The notes beneath the pieces were generated by a model. The model saw only the letters and a list, made by a program, of their open reading frames with translations, searched no databases and had not been told where the DNA came from. The position numbers and the translations under genes are program-made. A stretch of 5,735 nt of DNA from an uncultured Clostridia bacterium. Its GTDB lineage: Bacteria > Bacillota > Clostridia > UBA1381. The number at the start of each line of letters is the position of its first letter. Positions within the stretch are counted from its first letter, which is position 1. The stretch spans positions 1-5,735 of the forward strand of contig CAMFCK010000066.1 in assembly GCA_945948775.1 (NCBI GenBank), written 5' to 3'. Of the stretch, positions 1 to 5,195 are shown piece after piece.

Positions 1-237
1 GCTGCAAAGACGCCAAAGGAGCAGGAGGAGGAATTTGGTGACCTGCTGTTTGCGGCTGTAAATCTCGGACGGCATCTGGGACTTGACTGTGAAACAGCGC
101 TAGGAGCTGCAACGGCAAAATTTATTGACCGTTTTGAGCGAATGGAACAGGCTGTTAAGGCTGAAGGACATACCCTTGATGAGCTGTCTGAGCCTGAAAT
201 GGAAGGTTCTTGGAGCAAAATTAAACAAAAAGTATAA
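1..237 (+). CDS. mazG: MazG nucleotide pyrophosphohydrolase, C-terminal fragment (5' end outside window)
   Basis: This is an open frame from the first base to TAA at 235-237, 78 residues, with the start outside the window. MazG hydrolyses (d)NTPs to the monophosphate and pyrophosphate in the cytoplasm; in Bacillus the homologue is fused to a methylase-like domain (YabN). The fragment is the end of the second MazG domain: EEEFGDLLF (about residues 9-17) carries the acidic Glu/Asp residues of the metal-binding motif. It is followed by VNLGRHLGLD, an AxxKFIDRFERME helix and the closing G(H)TLDEL...W segment, all in the order usual for the family. The mazG - HU - rqcP order is common in Firmicutes, which supports the call. 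Whether the protein also has the N-terminal methylase-like domain cannot be seen. I see no terminator between it and HU, so some read-through into HU is possible. Confidence 0.88.
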   Translation, partial: AAKTPKEQEEEFGDLLFAAVNLGRHLGLDCETALGAATAKFIDRFERMEQAVKAEGHTLDELSEPEMEGSWSKIKQKV

Positions 238-276
238 AAAAAGTAGTTCATTGTGCTAGAAAATATAAAATAACCC

Positions 277-305
277 TTGACATAATAAGGAATTTAATAT
301 AAAAT
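277..305 (+). promoter_or_regulatory. Sigma-A type promoter of the HU gene
   Basis: A perfect -35 box TTGACA (277-282) is separated by exactly 17 bases from a -10 box TAAAAT (300-305; the overlapping TATAAA at 298 would give a 15-base spacer). Initiation near 312 would leave a leader of about 58 bases. A near-consensus promoter suits an abundant nucleoid protein. The ribosome binding site AGGAGGA (354-360) sits 9 bases before the ATG. Confidence 0.85.
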
Positions 306-369
306 TAATTATGGTAATAAAGGGATTGGACACGCCCTATAGAAAATTTATTTAGGAGGACATATTCAA

Positions 370-645
370 ATGAACAAATCAGAGTTGGTTGCAGCAGTTG
401 CTGAACAGGCTGCACTGTCAAAGAAAGATGCTGAGAAGGCAGTAAACGCAGTTATCTCGGCTATAACAGAGGATCTTGTTGAGGGCAACAGAGTTCAGTT
501 GGTAGGCTTCGGTACCTTTGAAGTAAGAGAAAGAGAAGCAAGAGTAGGCAAGAACCCCAGAACCGGCGAGAAGATTGAAATTGCCGCTTCTAAGGTTCCC
601 GCATTCAAAGCAGGAAAAGCGCTTAAGGATGCTGTAAATAAATAA
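370..645 (+). CDS. hup: HU family histone-like DNA-binding protein
   Basis: This 91-residue protein matches the usual 90-residue length of bacterial HU along its whole length. HU dimers bind and bend DNA without sequence specificity and compact the nucleoid. Residues 1-40 are the two dimerisation helices ([13 protein letters not shown]...[12 protein letters not shown]). Residues 46-65 fit the HU/IHF signature (GFGTFEVR...GKNPRTG), with the DNA-intercalating proline at P63 at the tip of the beta-arm. The C-terminal helix is [13 protein letters not shown]. Arginine is coded almost only by AGA, as expected of a highly expressed gene. It has its own strong promoter (277-305), an AGGAGGA ribosome binding site and an intrinsic terminator at 661-692, so it is probably mostly monocistronic although it sits between mazG and rqcP. 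HU is preferred over IHF because the organism looks Gram-positive and the gene stands alone. Confidence 0.97.
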   Translation: MNKSELVAAVAEQAALSKKDAEKAVNAVISAITEDLVEGNRVQLVGFGTFEVREREARVGKNPRTGEKIEIAASKVPAFKAGKALKDAVNK

Positions 646-659
646 GCATTATGCAAAGG

Positions 660-692
660 AAGAGGGTGTTGCGTTAAGCAATGCCCTCTTTT
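660..692 (+). terminator. Intrinsic terminator of HU, also copy A of an inverted repeat
   Basis: A 12-base-pair stem is formed by 661-672 (AGAGGGTGTTGC) and 678-689 (GCAATGCCCTCT) around the loop GTTAA. Two of the pairs are G-U (667/683 and 668/682). TTTT follows at 689-692. It lies 15 bases after the HU stop. The 27 bases 662-688 occur again, exactly but inverted, at 2819-2845. Confidence 0.8.
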
Positions 693-717
693 GGGCTGAT
701 TGAATTTAGATGCAGAA

Positions 718-806
718 CGGAAAAACCAAAGTCAAATGCGGTTTTGACCGCATTTGGCCTTGCCCGAAGGCGTACGAGGGTACGTCGAGCGGTTAGGTTT
801 TTTTCG
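718..806. repeat. Compact structured palindromic block (possible miniature element or structured RNA)
   Basis: The block is bounded by near-inverted ends CGGAAAAACC (718-727) and GGTTTTTTTCG (796-806). Inside are a perfect 10-base-pair hairpin CAAATGCGGT / ACCGCATTTG (733-742 and 747-756, loop TTTG), a small GCCTT / AAGGC hairpin (757-761 and 767-771), and an overlapping GGCGTAC / GTACGTC hairpin (769-775 and 780-786, loop GAGG). The closing stem with internal hairpins would fold as a multi-branch structure. The T run at 798-804 could also terminate plus-strand transcription. GCAGAA occurs directly on both sides (712-717 and 809-814), like a short target duplication, but a 6-base match could be chance. 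Confidence 0.5.
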
Positions 807-820
807 TAGCAGAAAAGCGT

Positions 821-855
821 AAAAAAATAGAAATCCACATTTTTGTGAATTTCTA
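821..855 (-). terminator. Hairpin with minus-strand T run
   Basis: TAGAAAT (828-834) pairs with ATTTCTA (849-855), and CACA (836-839) with TGTG (844-847), around loop TTTT, with one C-A mismatch. Read on the minus strand, the stem is followed by seven T (complement of 821-827), so it has the form of an intrinsic terminator in that direction. No minus-strand gene ends just before it, because the nearest one already has a terminator at 1219-1261. It may be part of the repeat element and not a working terminator. Confidence 0.4.
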
Positions 856-875
856 CATAATAAAATTCTTATTTT

Positions 876-881
876 TATAAT
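876..881 (+). promoter_or_regulatory. Possible -10 box upstream of rqcP
   Basis: A perfect TATAAT lies at 876-881, 81 bases before the rqcP ATG. No good -35 box is present at 16-18 bases upstream (CTACAT at 17). The surrounding DNA is so AT-rich that chance is likely. rqcP needs its own promoter if the HU terminator is efficient. Confidence 0.25.
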
Positions 882-962
882 AATAATGCTTTTCTGCGGT
901 CTGCGCTAAATGCAACAGCCTCTTCTGTTTTTTTAAATTTATTTTTGCCCGGAGGTTTGAAG

Positions 963-1205
963 ATGAGATTGGATAAATATCTGAAGGTGTCGCGGCTTAT
1001 AAAGCGCCGCACGGTGGCAAACGAAGCCTGCGATTCCGAAAGAGTCAGCGTTAACGGCCGCGTTGTGAAAGCGTCGTATGATGTAAAAACAGGCGATATA
1101 ATTGAAATCAGAATGGGAGAACGTACAATAAAGGCCGAGGTTTTAGAGGTATTGGAGCACGCGTTGAAAAATGACGCTCCGCTTATGTACAGGATAATCG
1201 AATAA
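963..1205 (+). CDS. rqcP: S4-domain RNA-binding protein RqcP (YabO family)
   Basis: This 80-residue protein is a single S4 RNA-binding domain, close to the 86 residues of Bacillus subtilis YabO/RqcP. MRLDKYLKVSRLIKRRTVAN at the N terminus is almost the family consensus, followed by VSVNGRVVKASYDVKTGDIIEIRMG. Family knowledge: RqcP binds the 50S subunit with RqcH and tRNA and helps add alanine tails to nascent chains on stalled ribosomes. The arginines at 2 and 16, which I recall as functionally important in RqcP, are both present. The ATG at 963 is chosen because GGAGG (951-955) lies 7 bases before it and the family begins MRLDK; the in-frame TTG at 945 would put the ribosome binding site inside the gene. 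The usual downstream partners yabP, yabQ and divIC do not follow; the next gene is on the other strand. Confidence 0.93.
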   Translation: MRLDKYLKVSRLIKRRTVANEACDSERVSVNGRVVKASYDVKTGDIIEIRMGERTIKAEVLEVLEHALKNDAPLMYRIIE

Positions 1206-1218
1206 CAGCTGATTTTGC

Positions 1219-1261
1219 AAAAAATCTCCGAAGCCTTGGGTGTTGCCAAAGCTCCGGAGAT
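1219..1261 (-). terminator. Intrinsic terminator of the small lipoprotein gene
   Basis: Stems ATCTCCG (1224-1230) / CGGAGAT (1255-1261), AGC / GCT and TTGG / CCAA are stacked, with two single mismatches, around a 6-base loop (1240-1245). On the minus strand the stem runs straight into six T (complement of 1219-1224), 10 bases after the lipoprotein stop codon. There is no T run on the plus side, so for rqcP it would be at best a weak terminator. Confidence 0.85.
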
Positions 1262-1271
1262 ATGCGCCTGA

Positions 1272-1547
1272 TCACTTGTTTCCGGTAATATCATCTACTG
1301 CATTTTCAACGCCGTTTGTGGCATCTTTAACAGCATTGCCTGCACCGTGAACAACATCATCGGCAGCATTGCCAATGCCGCCGGTCTCATGGTTTGTACC
1401 TGTTGTATTATTGCTTGAGGGCGATGCAGCAGGTGACGCCGTTACAGCCGGCGCCGGTGACGGGTTGGCATTGTTACTGTTATTGCCGCAGCCTGTGAGG
1501 GCAAATGCAGCAAGTGAAGCGCATAACAGAATTTTTATTAATTTCAT
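1272..1547 (-). CDS. Small low-complexity lipoprotein with 11-residue repeats
   Basis: This 91-residue protein is not assigned to a family. It starts MKLIKILLCASLAAFALTGC: a charged start, a hydrophobic core and a lipobox L17-T-G-C20, so it should be lipidated at C20 and anchored to the outer face of the membrane. Residues 21-55 are a disordered linker rich in Asn, Pro, Ala, Ser and Thr. The last 33 residues split into three 11-residue units: GNAADDVVHGA, GNAVKDATNGV, ENAVDDITGNK. Such 11-mers can form an amphipathic helix. AAAGGA (complement of 1557-1562) lies 9 bases before the ATG. The composition is unlike the neighbours but is typical of linkers. It converges with rqcP and is divergent from the secreted protein at 1736. 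The function is unknown. Confidence 0.8.
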   Translation of the reverse strand: MKLIKILLCASLAAFALTGCGNNSNNANPSPAPAVTASPAASPSSNNTTGTNHETGGIGNAADDVVHGAGNAVKDATNGVENAVDDITGNK

Positions 1548-1581
1548 GATACATATTCCTTTCTTTTTGGATTACAGAATT

Positions 1582-1587
1582 ATTATA
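1582..1587 (-). promoter_or_regulatory. Probable -10 box for the small lipoprotein gene
   Basis: The minus strand reads TATAAT here, which would give a leader of about 28 bases before the ATG at 1547. The -35 position at a 17-base spacing (complement of 1605-1610, TAATAT) is poor, so the call rests on the -10 box alone in AT-rich DNA. Confidence 0.35.
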
Positions 1588-1653
1588 TAACTATTAGGAC
1601 AAAAATATTATTAAAAATTTTGTATTTTGCGGAACATATTTGAAAATAATGCG

Positions 1654-1663
1654 TCTAATTAGA
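1654..1663. promoter_or_regulatory. 10-base palindrome in the divergent intergenic region
   Basis: TCTAATTAGA is a perfect palindrome between the divergent lipoprotein (1547) and stalk-protein (1736) genes. It could be an operator, but AT-rich palindromes of this size arise by chance. I find no confident promoter for the gene at 1736. Confidence 0.2.
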
Positions 1664-1735
1664 TGTAAGCCACAATAAAACAGAAAAAAATACATAATAT
1701 GTGGTGTGCCAAAAGGCAGGAAAGGAAGGAAAAAA

Positions 1736-2758
1736 ATGAAAAAAATCGTTACTTTATTATTGGTTGCGGCTCTTATGAGCCCTGCGGCTCTTGCAGAAAC
1801 TGTCGGGGAGGCGGCCGGCAGCGATGTCGCTGTCGAAGCAATATCGGCAGAGCCGGAGGTTATATCGGCAAAACCTGAAGTTAAGGATCCTATGTATGCA
1901 CGTGTTACGGCTGGCGCTGCAAAGATAACCGAAAAAGAGGATGGCAGCTTGTATGTTGAAGCTTTAGACTCAAATGACGAAGAGGTTCATTTTGTTATAA
2001 GCGAGGATACCATGATTGTAAACGGCAAGGGAGAAGCTGCTGAGCTTGAGGAGGGTGCACAGTTTACAGCATTCACGGCATGGAATAAGCCGACCTTGCT
2101 GATACTTCCGCCGCGCTATAATGCTGATGTTATTGTAATTGACTCGGAAAACGGCGAAGTGCTTGTTGACGCAGACGCGTATAAGGCAGACGGCGAAAGA
2201 TATGTGAACGCGGCAAACACCCTGTCCATTTCTGTAGAGGAAGCTCAAATCGTTGACCGTGACGGAGAAGCCTATGAAGGCGAGCTCGACGGTATGGATC
2301 TGCTTGTATTTTATGATATTTCAACAAGAAGCATACCTGCTCAGACAAATCCGATAAAGGTAATGGTACTCGGCGAGTCCGGTCTGCTTCCGGAGGAGAT
2401 AATCCCTGACGAGGCTGTAACCAAGATCGCAGTCGGAGATGCGGAATTTGATATAGTTGATATCAATGGCGTTGAAATGACGGCAGTAAGACCGGTGGCA
2501 GAGGCGCTCGGACTTGACGTGGCATGGGATAATGACCTCCAGAGAGTATCTGTAGGGACGGTGCAGATGGGCGTGAACTTCCTTATCGGTGTGAACAGCT
2601 ATAATAAGGCGAAAATGACTCCGTTTACGCTTGAAGCTGCTCCTTACCTTGAAGTGACCGAGGCAGGAGGCGTAACATATCTGCCGGTAAGCTTCTTTAC
2701 TGAGGTTCTCGGCTGTGGCAGTGAAACGACTGATGGAGTAATGACTCTGACATTTTAA
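1736..2758 (+). CDS. Secreted protein with a C-terminal copper-amine-oxidase-N (stalk) domain
   Basis: The protein has 340 residues. It begins MKKIVTLLLVAALMSPAALA, a signal peptide with likely cleavage after A20, and has no lipobox or second membrane segment, so it is exported. Residues 36-49 hold a tandem 7-residue repeat (ISAEPEV, ISAKPEV). Residues 53-136 and about 137-218 look like two related beta-rich modules: each has an 'IV..DGEA / IVNGKGEA' strand, an acidic EL-E/D-G turn, then 'AFTAWNKPT' or 'VFYDISTRS', and ends VIVI or VMVL. Residues 225-340 match the stalk domain: VRPVAEALGLDVAWDN, a glycine turn, then TYLPVSFFTEVLG and a closing strand. This domain is common on cell-wall and surface proteins of Clostridia; despite its name it does not imply amine oxidase activity. 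ATG 1736 is chosen over GTG 1706 because AGGAAGGA (1723-1730) lies 5 bases before it and the signal peptide starts there. The role is unknown. Confidence 0.88.
   Translation: MKKIVTLLLVAALMSPAALAETVGEAAGSDVAVEAISAEPEVISAKPEVKDPMYARVTAGAAKITEKEDGSLYVEALDSNDEEVHFVISEDTMIVNGKGEAAELEEGAQFTAFTAWNKPTLLILPPRYNADVIVIDSENGEVLVDADAYKADGERYVNAANTLSISVEEAQIVDRDGEAYEGELDGMDLLVFYDISTRSIPAQTNPIKVMVLGESGLLPEEIIPDEAVTKIAVGDAEFDIVDINGVEMTAVRPVAEALGLDVAWDNDLQRVSVGTVQMGVNFLIGVNSYNKAKMTPFTLEAAPYLEVTEAGGVTYLPVSFFTEVLGCGSETTDGVMTLTF
1841..1882 (+). repeat. 21-base tandem duplication inside the stalk-domain gene
   Basis: Two 21-base units, 1841-1861 and 1862-1882, are in frame and encode ISAEPEV and ISAKPEV. They differ at a few positions, mostly silent third bases. 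They lie in the linker just after the signal peptide. Confidence 0.7.
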
Positions 2759-2773
2759 AAAATTATTGACGGA

Positions 2774-2811
2774 CTGTTGAATTTAGCGCAGACCGCAGAT
2801 AAATTCAACAG
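2774..2811. repeat. 12-base perfect inverted repeat (arms of foldback copy B)
   Basis: CTGTTGAATTTA (2774-2785) and TAAATTCAACAG (2800-2811) pair perfectly around a 14-base loop (2786-2799). The left arm plus loop (2774-2799) matches 893-918 on the other strand with one difference. It lies 15 bases after the stalk-protein stop. No T run follows on the plus strand, so it is not a normal terminator. Confidence 0.75.
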
Positions 2812-2814
2812 CAA

Positions 2815-2849
2815 AAACGAGGGCATTGCTTAACGCAACACCCTCGTTT
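2815..2849 (-). terminator. Hairpin, inverted copy B of the HU terminator unit
   Basis: AAACGAGGG (2815-2823) pairs with CCCTCGTTT (2841-2849), and TTGC with GCAA, around the loop TTAAC. The 27 bases 2819-2845 are the exact reverse complement of 662-688. On minus-strand RNA the two irregular pairs are G-U, while on plus-strand RNA they are C-A mismatches, so the hairpin is more stable on the minus strand, where a T run (complement of 2813-2817) is also present. It probably backs up termination of the gene ending at 2939. Confidence 0.6.
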
Positions 2850-2900
2850 CCTTTTAAAGCAGGGCGCAGCCTACGCTGTCAGCTTGATATTTAATACAGA

Positions 2901-2940
2901 AAATGTCCTTCCATGCTGCTGCGCGGAAGGACATTTTTTT
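2901..2940. terminator. Bidirectional intrinsic terminator between convergent genes
   Basis: AAATGTCCTTCC (2901-2912) and GGAAGGACATTT (2925-2936) form a perfect 12-base-pair stem with a 12-base loop. On the plus strand a run of seven T (2934-2940) overlaps the end of the stem, serving the stalk-protein gene. On the minus strand the stem ends in TTTTCTG, serving the gene whose stop codon is at 2939-2941. Confidence 0.9.
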
Positions 2941-3958
2941 AATCGTAGTAGAACATAACATCGGCCGCTACGCCGTCGACGGTTCTTACAAGAGCATAGC
3001 ATCTTGAAGCATCGGGATCCCAGAAGATAATATTTCCGTCGCTGTCCTTGCAGCTGTCGGAAATTTCCGATTCATATATGCCGCCCACGCCGATAATATC
3101 AGCACTTTTTGTATCGTTCAGGTCATAGCCGTAGACGATTGTATCGGATTTAACAGGGATATCAACAGCATTGTCAGCACTGCCGTCTGCCTGTACAAGC
3201 GTAAAATGCCGGCTTGAAACCTTGCTGACTATGCCGAAGAGATAGCCTATTTCACCGTTGATCCCTGTCTGCCAGTTACCGCCGGCAATTCCTCCGGTAG
3301 TGTAAAGCGGCAGAAAATCGTCTGTGACCATTACCGGATCCCGCGATGAAGGACGGTATAAAAAGCACATATCCTTCGGCGGAGTGTTTTTGAACGGCAT
3401 GCCGAGCAAAATAACATCTCCCGGCTTTAACAGCGACGCATTGCCGCCTAAAAAGTCTGTATATTCATCTGATGTCCGTTTTATAAGAAAATTGCTGTCA
3501 AAGGTAAATTCGCGCTCCTCACCCCAGAAGAGCAGGTTTACTATATATACAGTTTCGCTGTCCTCGTATGACGTTTTTACTTTTTTTACCATTGCCGGAG
3601 CGCAGTATGCGTTAGCCTCCGTTTGATAGATTTCGGGTACGCTGCTGAGCGGCGAAGCTGAAGGCTCGGGAGCGGGTACGGGCGCGCTGACTTTGCTGCC
3701 GGAAACGAAGGTATCGTTTTCGGGAATATAAAGCCGTACGCTTTCCGCTTCTGCGCTGCCGAAATCCAGCTCCGCACTGATAAGAACTCCGTCCTCATAT
3801 GTAAATTCGGTTTTTGCAGCACCGCAGAGAACGCCGTTTTTGTCATATGCGGCAACATAGCCCGTCTGCATCTGCGGTGCCGTGAAGGAGAAGGTTGCCG
3901 CGCCTGCTGTTGCGGCAGTACATATTGCAAGTGATGCGGTAATCATTATTTTTTTCAT
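2939..3958 (-). CDS. Secreted beta-rich protein of unknown function, second gene of the DUF815 operon
   Basis: The protein has 339 residues. The ATG at 3958 is chosen because it starts a signal peptide (MKKIMITASLAICTAATAGAA, cleavage near residue 20-21) and AAAGGA (complement of 3965-3970) lies 6 bases before it. The longer frame to 4018 overlaps the upstream gene and would hide the signal. Residues 22-90 resemble the short beta-domain seen in clostridial surface proteins (VAAYDKNGVL...VRLYIPEND). A Pro/Ala/Ser linker follows (91-104). Residues about 120-205 and 238-338 look like two OB-like beta modules; the second reads GIVSKVSSRHFTLV, then DIPVKSDTIVYGYDL, then YALVRTVDGVAADVMFYYD. These comparisons are from memory of such proteins. 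There are no catalytic motifs, SLH domains, sortase signal or dockerin. It starts 19 bases after the DUF815 stop, so the two are co-transcribed, yet one product is cytoplasmic and the other exported. Confidence 0.82.
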   Translation of the reverse strand: MKKIMITASLAICTAATAGAATFSFTAPQMQTGYVAAYDKNGVLCGAAKTEFTYEDGVLISAELDFGSAEAESVRLYIPENDTFVSGSKVSAPVPAPEPSASPLSSVPEIYQTEANAYCAPAMVKKVKTSYEDSETVYIVNLLFWGEEREFTFDSNFLIKRTSDEYTDFLGGNASLLKPGDVILLGMPFKNTPPKDMCFLYRPSSRDPVMVTDDFLPLYTTGGIAGGNWQTGINGEIGYLFGIVSKVSSRHFTLVQADGSADNAVDIPVKSDTIVYGYDLNDTKSADIIGVGGIYESEISDSCKDSDGNIIFWDPDASRCYALVRTVDGVAADVMFYYD

Positions 3959-3977
3959 ATATTTTCCTTTCTTAATA

Positions 3978-5147
3978 TCAATTATTCTGACAGGCGTCGG
4001 GTTTGTATGCGGCCGCAAACTGTGCGGCGCATCTTGGCGTTCTGCCGCCGTAGTTCATCTGCCATACAACCGCCTGACGCTCTATTTCAGGATTGATCTC
4101 AATGCCGCGCTCTGCCAAAAGCTTTGCAACGATATCAAGATATTCGCGCTGGCTCGGAGCGGAAAATACAAGGCTGATGCCAAACCGCTCGGAAAGCGAA
4201 AGCATTTCCTGCATATTATCGTTCGCATGAACGTCGCCGCCCTCGCGGTCTTTCCAGTTTTCCTTGATGAGATGCCGGCGGTTTGAGGTGGCGTAAATCA
4301 GCACGTTCTGAGGCATGCTTCCGAGCTGACCTTCCATTGCGACCTTCAGACTGCGGTATTCCGACTCATGCTTTTCAAAGGAGAGATCGTCCAGATAGAG
4401 AATAAATTTCTGCGGCTTGTTCTCAAGAGTTTTGAAAAGCGACGGTATCATGCCGATACAGTGCTTTGGCAGTTCTATTACTCTCAGTCCCTGCGGCGCG
4501 TACATATTGAGCAGAGCCTTTACGCAGGAGGATTTGCCGGTGCCGCGGTCGCCGAAAAGCAGAACATTGTTTGCCTGTCCGCCGTCAAGAAGAGTCTGCG
4601 TGTTTTCCATGAGAATCTTTTTGATATGCTCAAGCCCGAAAAGCTTGGAAAAGCTTGTATTGTCGGGATTTTCTATGCCGCTTATGCCGTCGCGCTCCAG
4701 CAAAAAGGCGTTGTATTTAGAGAATATTCCGATACCGAGCGTTTTGTAGTGCGTACACAGAAGCTCGAACAGCTCCTCGGCAGAGCCTGCCGCGCACATT
4801 GCGAGTATCGAATCGGTATAGGAGGAGGAGTAATGCGCCAGACCGCCGGACGGCGTGTAATCAAAGTCGGAATATGCTTCCGCCGCCGATAAAAGCCTTT
4901 CAAGGTCGGCTATGGCTGCGGTTTTCAGACTTTCCCCGGCTGCGCCTCCTCTGCCGAGAACCTGTGAAAGTACATTGTCGTCATCGGCAAGCCTTGTAAT
5001 AAGGTATTCGCGAAGAATATTTCCGCTTACCGCTTCAAGCTCGGCAAATTCTATTATACGGCTCATAACGCCGCTAAGTGTACTGCCGCGCAGCATTGCG
5101 GAAAGTACGCTGTCTGACGCGGGCTTGGTAAATACCATAAAATTCAT
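3978..5147 (-). CDS. DUF815 family AAA+ ATPase
   Basis: The protein has 389 residues. Residues 1-165 are a mostly helical N-terminal part with no motif I recognise. The AAA+ core (about 165-380) follows DUF815 closely: LFGLEHIKKIL, then NNVLLFGDRGTGKSS with Walker A G199-DRGTG-K205-S206, Walker B FILYLDDLSFE (248-258, acidic D253/D254), sensor-1 strand IYATSNRRHLI (284-294), LSLSERFG (316-323) with a likely arginine finger R321, and a C-terminal GGRTPR (367-372), where I recall most members as having SGRTARQF. Signal and membrane segments are absent, so it is cytoplasmic. The cellular role of the family is not established. ATG 5147 is chosen with AAGGAG (complement of 5155-5160) 7 bases upstream. 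The TGA stop (3978-3980) precedes the start of the next gene by 19 bases. Confidence 0.92.
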   Translation of the reverse strand: MNFMVFTKPASDSVLSAMLRGSTLSGVMSRIIEFAELEAVSGNILREYLITRLADDDNVLSQVLGRGGAAGESLKTAAIADLERLLSAAEAYSDFDYTPSGGLAHYSSSYTDSILAMCAAGSAEELFELLCTHYKTLGIGIFSKYNAFLLERDGISGIENPDNTSFSKLFGLEHIKKILMENTQTLLDGGQANNVLLFGDRGTGKSSCVKALLNMYAPQGLRVIELPKHCIGMIPSLFKTLENKPQKFILYLDDLSFEKHESEYRSLKVAMEGQLGSMPQNVLIYATSNRRHLIKENWKDREGGDVHANDNMQEMLSLSERFGISLVFSAPSQREYLDIVAKLLAERGIEINPEIERQAVVWQMNYGGRTPRCAAQFAAAYKPDACQNN

Positions 5148-5195
5148 AAGTTTTCTCCTTGGTGCTGTAAAATTGGGCTAAATGAGCCTAACAGT

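Larger units (their letters stand above)
809..897. repeat. 10-base perfect inverted repeat enclosing AT-rich DNA
   Basis: GCAGAAAAGC (809-818) and GCTTTTCTGC (888-897) are perfect inverted copies. They enclose about 69 very AT-rich bases containing the hairpin at 828-855. The right arm overlaps the shared sequence of the larger foldback element (from 893), so the pairing crosses the boundary of the presumed insert. Confidence 0.55.
655..918 (+). repeat. Foldback repeat element, copy A, with a 184-base insert in its loop
   Basis: Most of the gene-free stretch 646-962 is this composite repeat. The left part (655-708) is the HU terminator hairpin followed by TTTTGGGCTGATTGAATTTA. The right part (893-918) is TCTGCGGTCTGCGCTAAAT then GCAACAG. 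In copy B (2774-2855, opposite orientation) these two parts are adjacent; here 709-892 lies between them. TTGAATTTA (700-708) and TAAATGCAA (907-915) are inverted arms with one mismatch. The insert holds palindromes of its own, listed separately. No open reading frame of note lies here, so any movement would need a transposase in trans. Calling it mobile is inference; the repeat match itself is read directly from the sequence. Confidence 0.6.

Noticed and set aside
306..353. Riboswitch or attenuator in the HU leader
   Set aside because: Only a weak AGGG / CCCT pairing (321-324 and 335-338) is present, with no terminator or known aptamer motif.
718..806. tRNA-like cloverleaf
   Set aside because: There is no 7-base acceptor stem, T-loop or anticodon arm in the right spacing; it is only a set of hairpins.
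646..962. CRISPR array
   Set aside because: Repeats here are inverted pairs and not regularly spaced direct repeats, and no cas genes are present.
875..1294. Minus-strand open frame of 139 codons across rqcP
   Set aside because: It lies opposite rqcP, runs through the lipoprotein terminator, has no ribosome binding site and gives no recognisable protein.
1706..1735. Upstream GTG start adding MPKGRKGRKK to the stalk protein
   Set aside because: The added residues are the translated ribosome binding site region; the AGGAAGGA site fits ATG 1736, where the signal peptide begins.
3905..3925. Possible lipobox LAIC in the signal peptide of the 339-residue protein
   Set aside because: Isoleucine before the cysteine does not fit the lipobox, and a normal cleavage site follows shortly after.
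3586..3930. Minus-strand 114-codon frame inside the secreted protein gene
   Set aside because: It is an out-of-frame shadow; the overlapping frame has a signal peptide, a ribosome binding site and a terminator right after it.
3959..4018. 20-residue extension of the secreted protein overlapping the DUF815 gene
   Set aside because: It would bury the signal peptide and has no ribosome binding site; AAAGGA fits the ATG at 3958.
4368..4892. Plus-strand open frames of 174 and 110 codons within 4368-4892
   Set aside because: They lie antisense to the clear DUF815 ATPase, including its Walker motifs, and are by-products of its codon use.
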